NCBI GenBank assembly: GCA_948470475.1
Contig: OX419337.1
Location: forward strand, 20,578,806 to 20,642,805
Reading direction: 5' to 3'
Source of the DNA: Galaxea fascicularis
Lineage: Eukaryota; Cnidaria; Anthozoa; Scleractinia; Euphylliidae
Length of the DNA stretch: 64,000 bases
Shown here: one piece after another, positions 1-11,539 of the stretch
Position numbering within the stretch: position 1 is the stretch's first letter
Layout of the letters: every line of letters begins with the position of its first letter
Made by a program: the position numbers and the translations under genes
The notes under the pieces: generated by a model
Seen by the model: the letters and a program-made list of their open reading frames with translations, nothing else
Databases searched by the model: none
Told to the model about the DNA's origin: nothing

Positions 1-482
1 ACTTAAAATGAATTATATCGGGCCTTTGTGATTCTCATGTAGTTGATCTGTAACACAACGGCCAAATCCTCTTCGAGAATTACACCCGAAGCGAGTACTT
101 GAAATGATCTGAAATGATGGTGCAATATTCGTGTCACGTAACAAGTTGATAGTCACGCAAAGCCGACAGCCACAGAGCACGTCGTATGGCCTGCGTAAAA
201 TGCAGCTTGGTTTTAAGAAAAATATAAAGGTCTAGGGTATGTCACAACACATCTTGATCAAAATATCATAACCTGAATGTGATTAAATCGTCGATTTCCC
301 CGACTTATCAAAGAAATCGAAAGGCCGGTCATTTGGTGTTTCGGCTGTTTGTTTCTACTAAATACCCATTGAATCTCCATGTGAAATTTGAAAAGTCGCT
401 GTTAAGCTCCACGATTAGTCAAACTAATACTTTTAAAAAGAAGCAGAACAAAAAGAAAAAGAAAAAAGAAAAACTAAAGGAG
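1..482. other. no recognisable feature
   Basis: AT-rich sequence. The only open frames are short and lysine- or phenylalanine-rich, and come from an A-rich tract near 440-475. I see no exon with splice sites and no named repeat. Confidence 0.4.
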
Positions 483-556
483 GTTGCCGTTGCCAGGAAT
501 TGAACCCGGGGCTTCCTGATCGTTAGGGGATAGACGTACCTTTCGGCCATGCCCTC
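483..556 (-). repeat. tRNA-derived SINE relic
   Basis: On the minus strand a box-A-like motif (TGGCCGAAAGG at 549-539) is followed by a box-B-like motif (GGGTTCAATTCC at 507-496), spaced as in a tRNA-type polymerase III promoter. The cloverleaf arms do not close well, so this is more likely a tRNA-derived SINE head or decayed tRNA than a working tRNA gene. Confidence 0.45.
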
Positions 557-2730
557 TATGAATACGTAATGAGGTGAAAATTGCTGTTTATAACGATTCT
601 GCTCACGCACTCGTTCAGAAAAGATAGGACTTTTTCCTAGAGTCCACAGATGAAATGGACAGACACCGAACCGTAAAGCAATTCTTTCATAAATTAAACC
701 AAAGAAAAATCTATTAAACCTATCCAAGGTGGAAACGGCTAAATCAGGCCTTAATGATTTAGCTTATTTGTAAGACGGTGGCCAAATTACGTAACAAGTT
801 AATCGTCACGCATCACGCTACTAAAAGTGTCTTGGACAGAAGTGTCTACTTAAAATCAAATTACGATCGACTCGAGCTACATTCTAAGCACAAAGGCGGT
901 CCAAATGGCCAAAACGGCCGCTTCTAAATTCAGCGAATTTCTTGTTTATTCATTAAACTTTCCGCCAGTCCCTCCCCTACTAAGTATTGCTTTTGTCTCC
1001 ATAGTCTTCTTGGTCCAACGTTTGTAAATTTCAGGGTGTAGTACAAAGGCGGAGAATTTTGCTCTGCAGATATTGTTTACGTGTTTAATCTTCATGGCGT
1101 CGGTTTTTCGTTTCGATTGTCCAACTCAACAAAGGTCTAGTTTGTTTAAGGATCAGTGATCAGATAAAGTTAATAAGATGAAGAGCACGAGTTGCGAGAA
1201 TTGAACTTTGAAATCTTCACAGCAGCGAAAATGAACTTCGAGACATCGCAAAAGCTTATCACTGTGCGGTGCCTGGGGCAGTAGTAATCGAGAATTTTTT
1301 GCCACAATATGATGGAAGAAGGAAGAATGAAGAAAATCGGCAAAAAAAGGAAACACGAGAAAGACTTTCTAGCCAAAAAACCGAATTCTGGCAAGCAACG
1401 CATTTGATTAATGAGCAACATATGATCGATTTAAGCAGGTACGTAATGAAGTATTTTTGAAGACGCTGTTTTCATGGTGAACGCTCGATTGCAAATATGA
1501 TCTTGTTTAGAAAGGCTATATCCCTTGGCTTAAACGATCAGTATAACACTTTGTCAACATTTGACAAAAACACAAGGACCACAAGCATGCAAATATTTTT
1601 CTCTGTGAGGATATAATTTGGTCTGACAAGCAGCTATAACAGCTAATCGGTTCGAACAACAAAATATTTGGAAAATCAAGTTAATTGTAGTACAAAGCAT
1701 AAATTGATGGATTGAATATCTCACCTTACAAAGCAAAAAGTTTTGTGCCGGACCCCGAATCGCTCAAAAACATTGTGGCTGTAAAGCGTGACTAATTTCC
1801 CTCAGGACTTTCACACAATATTTGGGATGTTATCTCGCATTCAGAATAATCGGAAATTTTATTACGATCAAAAAATTTTATAAAACTAACTTGAAATGAG
1901 CCGTCGACCAGTAAGAAACTTTAACTTGCCTGTTACACTTCTTAACAAAGCGATCACCTTTGAATATCATTTTTATAGTCCGTGTACAACTTTGCATATT
2001 GTGCTCCATCGTCGGTTCAAATTACTGACGTCTGTCAATTTCGTCTAAATTTATGCTTCTGGCGCCTGTCAATCAACTGCGTAATTTTACGGAAAATATT
2101 AGCACGTAAACGGTTCTTTCAAGAGGTGTGTCTGAAAAGGAGGTGCTCCCACAAAACACAAACGAATGTACAGGTTTCTAGCACATATCTTTTTAGAAAA
2201 TAAAGTTGTTGTAAATTCAAGGTATTGTTATGTTCATCATCCATGAGCTGGCTCATGGGAGCCTTTGATTAAGTAACGAACCTAAAGTAAAACTTGGGCG
2301 GATTTCAATCGTTTTTGCCATGCATGCCGCAGGTTCTGCTCTTCCAATCGGAAGAAGTGACTATTGCCCTTTTTCTTGAAGCGACAGTCGTTTTCTAACT
2401 GCCATAATTTTCTGTCTCATCTTATCTTTATTTTTCTTTTGTTTCCTTTTTTTTTTTTTTTGGGGGGGGGGGGGGGGGGCGATGGTTCTTCAGGTACATT
2501 AAAAATAGGTCTGCAATGCGTACATGTGTTGCTTACTAGACCACGTGACAGGCGCTCGACCCTAGAGGACAAAAAAAATCCAATCGTGCCATAATGTGGC
2601 TTAATACACTTCGCGTAAGCCACTTAGAAAACAAGTTAATGGTCATTTGTGAATTGCACACTATTAGTTTAAATAAAAACAACTAGTGTGCGAGATTATT
2701 AAGACAACTACCCTCAGATTTTCTTCTTTA
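557..2730. other. non-coding stretch with a T/G homopolymer
   Basis: No exon that I can support. A T-run followed by a G-run of about 19 bases lies at 2447-2479. A stretch near 2290-2350 resembles sequences near 9915-9960 and 12435-12490, so it probably belongs to a dispersed repeat. Confidence 0.4.
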
Positions 2731-2737
2731 TATATAT

Positions 2738-3974
2738 ACCTGGATTTTTGAAAACAGGGTCGCAGGAAAGTTATACTAAGCCTTGTTTATTTTAGTACTG
2801 AGGTGTGTTTCCCCCTTCTATTCTTCTTGGTCTTTGCTTGTGCTGGGGGGAGCGACGATGGCAATTAGCTGATTAGTAAGAGAAAGTTAACATTGAAAGT
2901 TAGAATAAGCTCTTCCCCCCCCCCCCCTACTCTGTCCCTCCTCCCTTTTAACCCTCTTTATTTGGTCCCACTCTCTCTCTTTCTCAAGAAAATTTGCATG
3001 AATTTGAAATCTTAGCGCAGGCTTAGTTTCAAACGGAGTCAGTATATTTAGCTTTCCTGTTCACCTCCTAGAGCAAAGTTTTCCTTAGAGCATCATGAAG
3101 CTCAGTGAGGGAAAAATTCTAGCGAGATGCAGTGTCTGCCTCGTCTAATAACCTTCGTGCGTATTTATCTTGTCGGCCGCTATGAAGTCGACTGTTAGGC
3201 GCAGTGAAGGTTATTGTAGAGCTTTGCTTTCGGAGGTAAGGAGTCTTTAGCCTCAAAACGTAGGTGTCAGGGTTGATTTGTAAGCGCAGATGGTGAAATT
3301 GGACTTGACTTTTGACCAGGCTAAAGACTTAGTAAAAATTGAGCAAGAAACAAGGGCTTGACGGAAGTTTGCTTGAAATCGTTTTTCAACATCCGGGACT
3401 TCAAGTAACTATCGGGCGACGACAAGATTTGCCTCTGTATTTCTGCGCGAAAACCGTAAGTTTTTCCAGTTTCCCGACTTGTTACCGCCCTTGCGGCTTT
3501 AGCGATTCTATGCTAGTGATCTGATAAGTGATGTGATAATTTGAAGTGTCATAATGTGTGATTTCCGGCCTCAAATCTAGTCGTAACATTTGCCACATGT
3601 TTACGTAGATGTAATTTACCAAGAGCTTGCTGTTATTTGTGTTAGCCACCAGGGAATTCGGTTTAAAACGTTGCTTGATTTCGTGGAAATCGATGCCTCT
3701 TTCCGACGGTAACTTTGCTCTCGGCAAGGCCGACGTTTCAAAGCAAGATTTGGGCAAAACTGACACTACTGCCCACACGATAGTTCAGGTCAGAGGTTAC
3801 GTCGATTTCATGTCTAGTGATATAGCAAATAGCCATGTTCTTTTTTTTTCCTTTCGTCGACACTGTAATCTGGTAATAAGCAAAAAGTTAAGTGTCCTTG
3901 TTAAACAACGGAGGTAATAGCAAAGGAAGTTCTAAAAAGCCTCGAATTTTCGTCGACCTGGTTTTCATAAGGTC

Positions 3975-4010
<36 letters not shown>

Positions 4011-5255
4011 GACCTTATGAAAACCAGGTCGACGAAAATTCGAGGCTTTTTAGAACTTCCTTTGCTATTACCTCCGTTGTTTAACAAGGACACTTAACTT
4101 TTTGCTTATTACCAGATTACAGTGTCGACGAAAGGAAAAAAAAAAAAAGAACATGGCTATTTGCTATATCACTAGACATGAAATCGACGTAACCTTTGAC
4201 CTGAACTATCGTGTGGGCAGTAGTGTCAGTTTTGCCCAAATCTTGCTTTGAAACGTCGGCCTTGCCGAGAGCAAAGTTACCGTCGGAAAGAGGCATCGAT
4301 TTCCACGAAATCAAGCAACGTTTTAAACCGAATTCCCCGGTGGCTAACACAAATAACAGCAAGCTCTTGGTAAATTACATCTACGTAAACATGTGGCAAA
4401 TGTTACGACTAGATTTGAGGCCGGAAATCACACATTATGACACTTCAAATTATCACATCACTTATCAGATCACTAGCATAGAATCGCTAAAGCCGCAAGG
4501 GCGGTAACAAGTCAAGAAACTGGAAAAACTTACGGTTTTCGCGCAGAAATACAGAGGCAAATCTTGTCGTCGCCTGATAGTTACTTGAAGTCCCGGATGT
4601 TGAAAAACGATTTCAAGCGAACTTCCGTCAAGCCCTTGTTTCTTGCTCAAGTTTTACTAAGTCTTTAGCCTGGTCAAAAGTCAAGTCCAATTTCACCATC
4701 TGCGCTTACAAATCAACCCTGACACCTACGTTTTGAGGCTAAAGACTCCTTACCTCCGAAAGCAAAGCTCTACAATAACCTTCACTGCGCCTCACAGTCG
4801 ACTTCATAGCGGTCGACAAGATAAATACGCACGAAGGTTATTAGACGAGGCAGACACTGCATCTCGCTAGAATTTTTCCCTCACTGAGCTTCATGATGCT
4901 CTAAGGAAAACTTTGCTCTAGGAGGTGAACAGGAAAGCTAAATATACTGACTCCGTTTGAAACTAAGCCTGCGCTGAGATTTCAAATTCATGCAAATTTT
5001 CTTGAGAAAGAGAGAGAGTGGGACCAAATAAAGAGGGTTAAAAGGGAGGAGGGGCAGGGTAGGGGGAGGGGGGGGGGGGAGAGCTTATTCTAACTTTCAA
5101 TGTTAACTTTCTCTTACTAATCAGCTAATTGCCATCCTCGCTCCCCCCAACACAAGCAAAGACCAAGAAGAATAGAAGGGGGAAACACACCTCAGTACTA
5201 AAATAAACAAGCCTTAGTATAACTTTCCTGCGACCCTGTTTTCAAAAATCCAGGT
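2738..5255. repeat. 2.5 kb near-perfect palindrome (two inverted transposon-like units)
   Basis: The left arm 2738-3978 and right arm 4007-5255 are reverse complements with only scattered differences, joined by a 28 bp (AT)n spacer at 3979-4006. Each arm ends outside in ACCTGGATTTTTGAAAAC and inside in the similar ACCTGACCTTATGAAAACC, and both ends abut TATATA. Each arm therefore looks like one 1.25 kb inverted-repeat element inserted in a TA microsatellite, and the palindrome is two copies head to head. The arms share a 98-codon frame (3482-3778 minus and 4211-4507 plus) that I do not recognise and take as incidental. An assembly artefact is possible. Confidence 0.85.
3979..4006. repeat. (AT)n microsatellite at the palindrome centre
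   Basis: An uninterrupted alternating AT tract forms the 28 bp symmetry centre of the large palindrome and is the likely target of insertion of the flanking units. Confidence 0.9.
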
Positions 5256-6520
5256 AGATATATATCTGTCTGAATTTGTAAAAAGGTGCCTACAGAAATT
5301 TCAAGCGCGTTGTAACAATTTGACCCTTGAGGTGAATAAAATACAGCTGAATGTCGCTAGGTAGGGCTTAAATGGACAAATTAATCGCTGGAAACAGACG
5401 AAAAGTCGATCTTGGCAAAAGCGAGAGATTTGTAATGAAATAAACAACATTTATTAAAAGCACAGAAATTATGAACTTTCAGTCTCGCAAACTATGAGGC
5501 TCAGAGCGAGATGCCCGACTAAAACTGATCCAGAATTTACCGTTCTTGAGCCCAGAATCGGTTGTCTAAGACAAAATCACTTCAGCTAAACACTCACGAA
5601 GCGTTTTCAAGCTTGCACACACTATTCTTATAACACGAGCACCACGACATACCTGAAATCCGTCTGTCAACAAGTTGAGGAAATCACACAATTATACACG
5701 TTCGCGGCACTGATAAAGCTCTCCACAACCAAACCAGGCACAATGTTTCCACACTTGATACGGGCAAAGTATCATCAAATTACTCTCTCTCTCTCAATAC
5801 TGAACTCTCGCTTTCTCCACATAAATCATCACATGTAAACTTTGCTGACACAGTCGATTTATTCAAGATCCCGGATGTACCCATTCGTTTTCAAACGGAC
5901 AAATAGAGGGCGGTATTGACAAAAAATTTTAACTAAGTCTCTGGCCTGGTCATAAATCAGCTTTAATTTTGCTCTCGCCGAATAGATCTGACTCCTACAA
6001 ACTACCTTTTCAGGCCAGAGACTCGTCACCGCCCACAGCAAAGCTCGCAATATGATGCCTTTCCGTCTCAAGCCCGAGATCGGTGTCTCACCCGTTTAGC
6101 CAAAATGAGACGGAATACGGTAACATATTGGACGACGGCAGACCTTGCCAATCGTGAGAATTGTTCCTTCATAAGGCTTAATGATGCCTTCCGGAAAACT
6201 TTACTGTAGGCAGCCAAAAAGAAATGTAGAAAATTAACCGACCACTGAAAACAACTTCTAACGCGCGCGCTGATTTCAAATTAGTGACTTATGACACAAA
6301 GAGAATTGTGGGAAATGATATGTAGGGGAGAGGTGGGGGGGGGGGGGGGGAGAGAAAGATGTAAATAGCATTAAAAACACGTTTCAGCTTGTTACGAGGT
6401 TTTGTGTACTAAAAACAGAATGACAAAGAAAAACTGGTCAAGTACTGAACAAGCCTGAAATGGGACTGTTGCTAAAAAATCCTGGAGGTACCTTTTTGCA
6501 AATCCAGACAGATATATATA
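5256..6520. mobile_element. third, diverged copy of the palindrome unit
   Basis: Bounded by inverted ends: TATATATCTGTCTGAATTTG near 5259-5278 and the complement of a near-identical sequence at 6501-6520, again inside TA repeats. The interior parallels the right palindrome arm in order: a block around 5930-6060 (a pair of segments containing GGCCTGGTCA and its near complement), a block at 6170-6200 around CTTAATGATGCCTTC, a G-run at 6338-6350, and the right terminal block. No transposase frame is visible, so it is a non-autonomous DNA-transposon-like unit. Confidence 0.6.
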
Positions 6521-6809
6521 TATACTCTCCTGTAAACTGCTGTCTGTTTCAGTCTAACATAGGGAGATAAGAACAAAATAAAGAAGAAGAAAATACTGAT
6601 ATAAATAAGTGTGACTATAGTTATGAACTGCTCCATTTCTTCAGGCATGAATAAGAAGGTAGCAATTGCTGTTTGTCGTCTTCAATTTACATATTTTAAA
6701 ATAAAGTTTCAGAATTGGCAGCAATCTCTTTCCTCTTGTTAATTTAACATGGCGGCAAAGTTAACTTTTAACTCCAACCAAGTACATTGTTAATCAGAAC
6801 GTTTCGCTA

Positions 6810-7960
6810 TGTCGCACTGCACTGTGGGGCTTAATAAACAGGTTACAGCTCTCCTCTAAAGAAAAAGCGACAGAGAAAGCGAAACAATTGAAAATTAACT
6901 GAAAAGCTCCCTCGCTCTAATACACTATTTTAACGTACGTCAGAAAACTTTAAACAGAAGATCTGTTTAACTTCAGTTTTAAGTCATTCACATTTTCACC
7001 TCCAAGCGACGACTGGTCACAACTGCGTAGCTTCCAGTGAAGATTTTAAATGGATACTGAAACTTGTTGTTTATAAACGTTCAGGTTGTCATTCTAGCAA
7101 ATTTCGTCTTGTGTTTGTGTTAATAAGACTGTTACTTCAGCGTACGTCCTACATACATTTCGATGTGATAAATAAAGGACTAACAAGGCCATAAAAAGTG
7201 TTGACTAAAGCTGATGTCCATCTCAAACATCAATTTAGGAGGAATCAAAACGCCGGATGAAAAAGAAAAACAAAGATGGTGGTTCAGCCTAATTATTTTT
7301 AATAACCAGAGAGGAAGTTTCAATTTGCTTCTCAGCGACAAACATCACGCTGCTGTAGTTTTCGCAGCTGTTGGTAGTGGTCCTCACACAATTATAAGAA
7401 CGGAAAAACCCAACTTTTTTCAAAACACCCTGTTATTCAGTTTACATTCGATAGAAAGATACTTCAGTTGTTCCTTTTTTTATACTTTATTTGAATAATA
7501 TTAATATTTCCCAAAAGAACGATGGTTTTATCATGATAACGATTTGCTAATCATTTTAATTTAGTCGCTTAAGTAGTCTCCGTTATATTAGTTTCAGGGG
7601 TGATTTTGACAAAATGGCTCAGGCAATTTCCTCATTCGCCCCACTCTTGTCAAGGGAGTCCATAATTTTGCGTCCTAAAATTTTGTTCCTCTCTTTTCTG
7701 TTGTGGAAAACAGTAATGAAATAGGGGAGTCAAAAATGTTAAAACAGCAAAGCTCGTTCCTCCCGTTGAAACCAATGAAAGTCAAACAGACAGTTTCCTC
7801 TTCAGGGAACAACCGTCTTATTTCAAGTAAAGAAAATAAAAATGTGCAATCAGTCAATGGAAACCACGACGCGTAATAAGATCGATATTAGATTCCTTGC
7901 TCGCAGCTTCTCTAAAGCGTTGATGGTTACACATTTTCTCTGAGAGGGTAACCTGAAGAA
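6810..7960 (+). repeat. diverged direct repeat, copy A
   Basis: First of three alignable copies. Shared landmarks are a CGACAGAGAA-type block, CAAGGCCATA, a block around GAGAGGAAGTTTCAATTTGC, TTTCAGGGGTGATTTTGA, and a 3' block ending near GCGTTGATGGTTAC. Open frames inside it (for example 7214-7498) are not kept open in the other copies, so I treat it as non-coding. Confidence 0.65.
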
Positions 7961-8324
7961 CGTTATTCAGAGAGTAACTCAGAATATTTATAAATTGAAA
8001 TAAGTAAACCAGTTCTTCCCTATCGCTTTCCAGAGTACAAACAATTTTATACGCCACGTCCATTAGCTAGTTTAATTTATTTGTGTTATTAAGAAAGCTC
8101 GTTTCTTATAGTTAAGTCTAGCTTAGGAATTTTACCCGGCATCAGTTTTCCCATTTATTTACTAACAGGTACTACACTGAGGAAGTAGTCATTATCTTGC
8201 GCTTTCTACTTTACCAAACATTTTATACACCAGGCCCATTAGCTATTTCAATATATTTGTATTATTAACAAGGCTAGTATTTTAAAGTTTTCTTTATGAA
8301 TTTTACCCTTTTTGAGTTTTTCCA

Positions 8325-8330
8325 TTTATT
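8325..8330 (-). promoter_or_regulatory. candidate polyadenylation signal of the GPCR gene
   Basis: AATAAA on the minus strand, about 55 bases downstream of the receptor stop codon. Confidence 0.4.
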
Positions 8331-8385
8331 TACAACCCAATGATACTAGAAGTAAACTGAACTAAGGGAAAATATAATGTAGCCA

Positions 8386-9318
8386 TTAACTTGATGAACA
8401 AAACAGTCCTTTGACGATATCTTTCACTGCTTGACGCACTTCTCTGATCTTCCAACAGTAAAGAAGTGGATTTAATGACGAGTTTAGGGAAACTAAAGTG
8501 GCTGTGAATAAGCTACTAGCTACGAGTGCAGATGGCGACACTGCTCTACGAAGACGAAAAACAATTGTTATAGCATGAGGTAGATAACAGAGAACTAATG
8601 TTAACTGCACCCACACTGCAGTGTTCACTGTCTTTTTGTATCTCGCTCGGCTGTTCAGCTGAACGTTTTGGTTTTGCTGTCCTTGTGCTTGAACTTGGTC
8701 ACGACGCCGAAGGGTGAAGAATATCTTTGCGTAGGAAAAGACTGAGGTGACTAAACATAGTAATATACTAATGCAAGCACCCCAAACTGTTATATGTCCA
8801 TTCCACAAACGCGTCGTTGAAACGATAATACACACAAACCACATCCCGATGCATGTTACATAGATTCGCCTCAAAGTTACAACTTGTCTGTATCTGAGCC
8901 CTAACAACAGAGCGAGAAGTCTGTCCACGCTTATTGCGGTCAGTGTTGACAGTGACACTCCACACAAAATATTGCCTGTGCTATAAAAAACAAGAAGTGC
9001 GAAGCGACAAAGATGCCATTGTTCATTCACGACAGATATGAAATAAGTAACATACAAAGGCTGTACAATGATACCAACAGCAAGATCAGTTGTCGCCAAG
9101 TTTCGAAACAAGAGTCTGGACGAAGAATGAAGTGAAGACGCCTTGTGCAGGGCAGCTAGGATCAGAGCATTCCCCAGAACTGCGCTAACGGACACAAAAA
9201 TGTTTAGTACTAAGAGGACTATTAGTTCGTCAGTTCTTCCCTCCTTCAATTCTGTTGAACAATATTGTTCTATATATGATTTGTAACTCGGATTGGCAGT
9301 AAAGTTTGTCATCATCAT
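8386..9318 (-). CDS. class A (rhodopsin-like) G-protein-coupled receptor, intronless
   Basis: A single 310-residue open frame with seven hydrophobic segments. Visible class A landmarks: GN in helix 1, LATTDLA in helix 2 (the D2.50 position), DRL in place of DRY at the end of helix 3, a tryptophan in helix 4, CYLP in helix 6 where CWxP is usual, and NPLLY in helix 7 followed by an amphipathic tail ending in CSSS. The N-terminus has one N-glycosylation sequon (NFT). Extracellular loop 2 is very short, as in the melanocortin/adenosine/cannabinoid cluster; cnidarians have large lineage-specific expansions of such intronless receptors. The ligand cannot be told from sequence. It stands alone between repeat copies. 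MMM at the start leaves the exact initiator open by one or two residues. Confidence 0.9.
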   Translation of the reverse strand: MMMTNFTANPSYKSYIEQYCSTELKEGRTDELIVLLVLNIFVSVSAVLGNALILAALHKASSLHSSSRLLFRNLATTDLAVGIIVQPLYVTYFISVVNEQWHLCRFALLVFYSTGNILCGVSLSTLTAISVDRLLALLLGLRYRQVVTLRRIYVTCIGMWFVCIIVSTTRLWNGHITVWGACISILLCLVTSVFSYAKIFFTLRRRDQVQAQGQQNQNVQLNSRARYKKTVNTAVWVQLTLVLCYLPHAITIVFRLRRAVSPSALVASSLFTATLVSLNSSLNPLLYCWKIREVRQAVKDIVKGLFCSSS

Positions 9319-10335
9319 TTTACTTCAGTGTTGCTGTAGAAAGAGAGCTAATTTCAGAGATCCTGTAAATCTCTGATGACCAGAGGATTTATATTTCAAA
9401 TATGTCAAATCAGTTTAACTACGTCAGCTGTAACATAAATTTTCTATGAAGCATTCGGTTTAATTTGACGCTGGCTTAAAAGAAGGGAAGTTTCAATTGG
9501 CGTAATACCGAATAACTTTTTAATTATTAACTGTCGCAGCTGTGCATTTGTAGTCGTTTAGTTAGCGCGGACAAAAATAAAAACGCTTCCTTTCTTCTAG
9601 TGCATGAAGACTAATTCACTACAGCCCACGATGAAACGAAAATAACTATACTGCAATTAATCTCAGAAATACATCACTTCTATAATTAAAATGTTGCGAT
9701 GTTAAAAAAAAATAACGATGAAAGGAATAAAAAAGAACAGCGAAAACACCAAAAAGACAGGTGAGTAAATTTAAGACACGATTTCGGCGAAAAACAGTCA
9801 TTAGCTCAACCGTATGTAAATTTAATCAGCATTTTTCTTTTTTTATTGAGTTTTTCTCTGTTGTTTTATTAGTGCTTTCAGTCCCCAAGCAACCTTTCTG
9901 TACAACGTTAAAGATACTTGGCTTTCAAGCGTTTTCGCCGTGCGTGCTGCAGCCGCTGGGGACCATTGTCCTTTTTCTTTTCTGCGACAACTCGTTTATC
10001 TAACAGCAACAATCGTCTGCTTTACTTTGTTGTTTCCCCAAGCGACAGGTTCCCTGACTGCTCAGCTATATTAGAAACTAAGTTAATATACATTTGTGAA
10101 CACCATATTATTTGTTTCAGTGAAAATAAGTTGTCATGTAACTAAGAGATAACTATCAACTCGACTGGCAGCTTTTCTTCCTCTGTTTAGCTATATATCC
10201 TGCTGTGAACTGCCCTTTATTTTAGCCTACATTAAGTGATGCTGTTTGTCGTCTAAACTTTACATGATATTTCAAAATTTTAAGAATTGTCAGCAACCTC
10301 TTTTTCTTTTTGATTCAGTATGGTGGCAGCAAAGT
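9319..10335. other. intergenic stretch upstream of the GPCR
   Basis: AT-rich sequence with no supported exon. The segment 10240-10340 resembles 6640-6770, so the tract ends in repeat-derived DNA. Confidence 0.4.
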
Positions 10336-11505
10336 TAACAGTCAACTCCAGACGACGATCGAATAGTATCCCATGATGCACCTCGTTTAGGCTTATATTA
10401 TCACTGCGTGACGTCATCATTTACTCCACGCTCCAGCGAAGAAACCATGGCGTGCTTTCGGACTTGTCTGAATTCCGTGGCTTCTGCTTTCAAGAGTACC
10501 GATTTAGTTTATTTTCACTGCGTTTCCAAGGAGAATTTTGCCGTTACAGTAAAGGGTTTTACTTGCGTTTCGTTGATCTGTCGTGAAGAACATATAAGCT
10601 ATGTGGAAAGCATGGGCAAACGAAGAAGTGCTCTCATCCCTGCGGTTGTTGCGAATTCGCTCGAGACCGCATCTTGATCTCTGGACTGACCAAGCCATCA
10701 CTTTCATTTTCAAGAGGTACATTTTCCGAATAGAAGCTAAGGGGTTTTCTGATTTTTCTGTTGACATCTCTCGTCCGCTTCTTAGCAGGTTTGTTCGGTG
10801 TTGTGCCGCTTGCTACATGACATCTCTTTGAAGATGATGGTTCCATTGAGCTATTGAAATTTACGAACTTAAACACTCCGTTATTAAGGCTAGTTATCAC
10901 TGCTGAGCATTTTGCAGTTTCGGAAAGAATAATAACCAAAACACCTTCGAAAATAATCATGCTGACTCTAAAAGATGACCCAGCGTGGGAATAAAGCGCC
11001 AAACGAACTGAGACAGACATCCACACACGCAACACTGTGTTACGAAATTTCAGTCAACTTCGATCGTTCAAAAGGTCATAAAAATGTGGGTACTTTTCGG
11101 TACTTTTTGGCCAAAACTCACTATTATGTCTATATTCTCTGGCGTGATGCTCCAAAATGGAAGACATCAACATACTATGCAAAAAAAGCGAATATTCATG
11201 ACCTTGTTACGGGTCAATGAATGCTTTGTGATGCGAATAGTCACATAATACAATCAAAGACAAGAATATTATAATAAGACTGCCCTCTTGAACACTTACA
11301 AATCATTATAATTGAGCCAAAGAATTAAGTAATGCACTTTTCATACCTTTTACTACAATACAAATAAGAAATAGACCGCGGAGAAAACCACGTTATTTCA
11401 CGCTGAAATCCATGATAACTTCGATGTCGCGTCATGTACGTAGCAATTTGCATCATGGGATACTATTCGATCGTCGTCTGAGTCAACTCTAAAACGTTCA
11501 TTCAA
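10336..11505. repeat. 1.2 kb segment flanked by inverted repeats
   Basis: About 45 bases at 10341-10385, containing ACGACGATCGAATAGTATCC, recur in reverse complement at 11448-11500. Between them lie two overlapping antisense frames: plus 10447-10677, starting MACFRTCLNS, and minus 10859-10634, starting MEPSSSKRCH and rich in lysine and arginine. I recognise neither. The arrangement fits an inverted-repeat element, or an inverted duplication of the local repeat family. Confidence 0.5.
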
Positions 11506-11539
11506 ATCCGCAGAAAGTTTTATTTTGTTGCATTGGAGT

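Noticed and set aside
279..727. Overlapping Lys-rich and Phe-rich frames
   Set aside because: Produced by an A-rich tract and a tRNA-like repeat, with no domain or splice support.
3482..4507. 98-residue frame present twice (3482-3778 minus, 4211-4507 plus)
   Set aside because: The two are mirror images in the palindrome arms. The conservation reflects the duplication, not selection, and the third unit does not keep the frame.
10504..11035. Minus frame of 133 codons read from 11035
   Set aside because: Only its second half looks protein-like, it overlaps another frame antisense, and no splice sites or family support either, so it is kept only inside the inverted-repeat entry.
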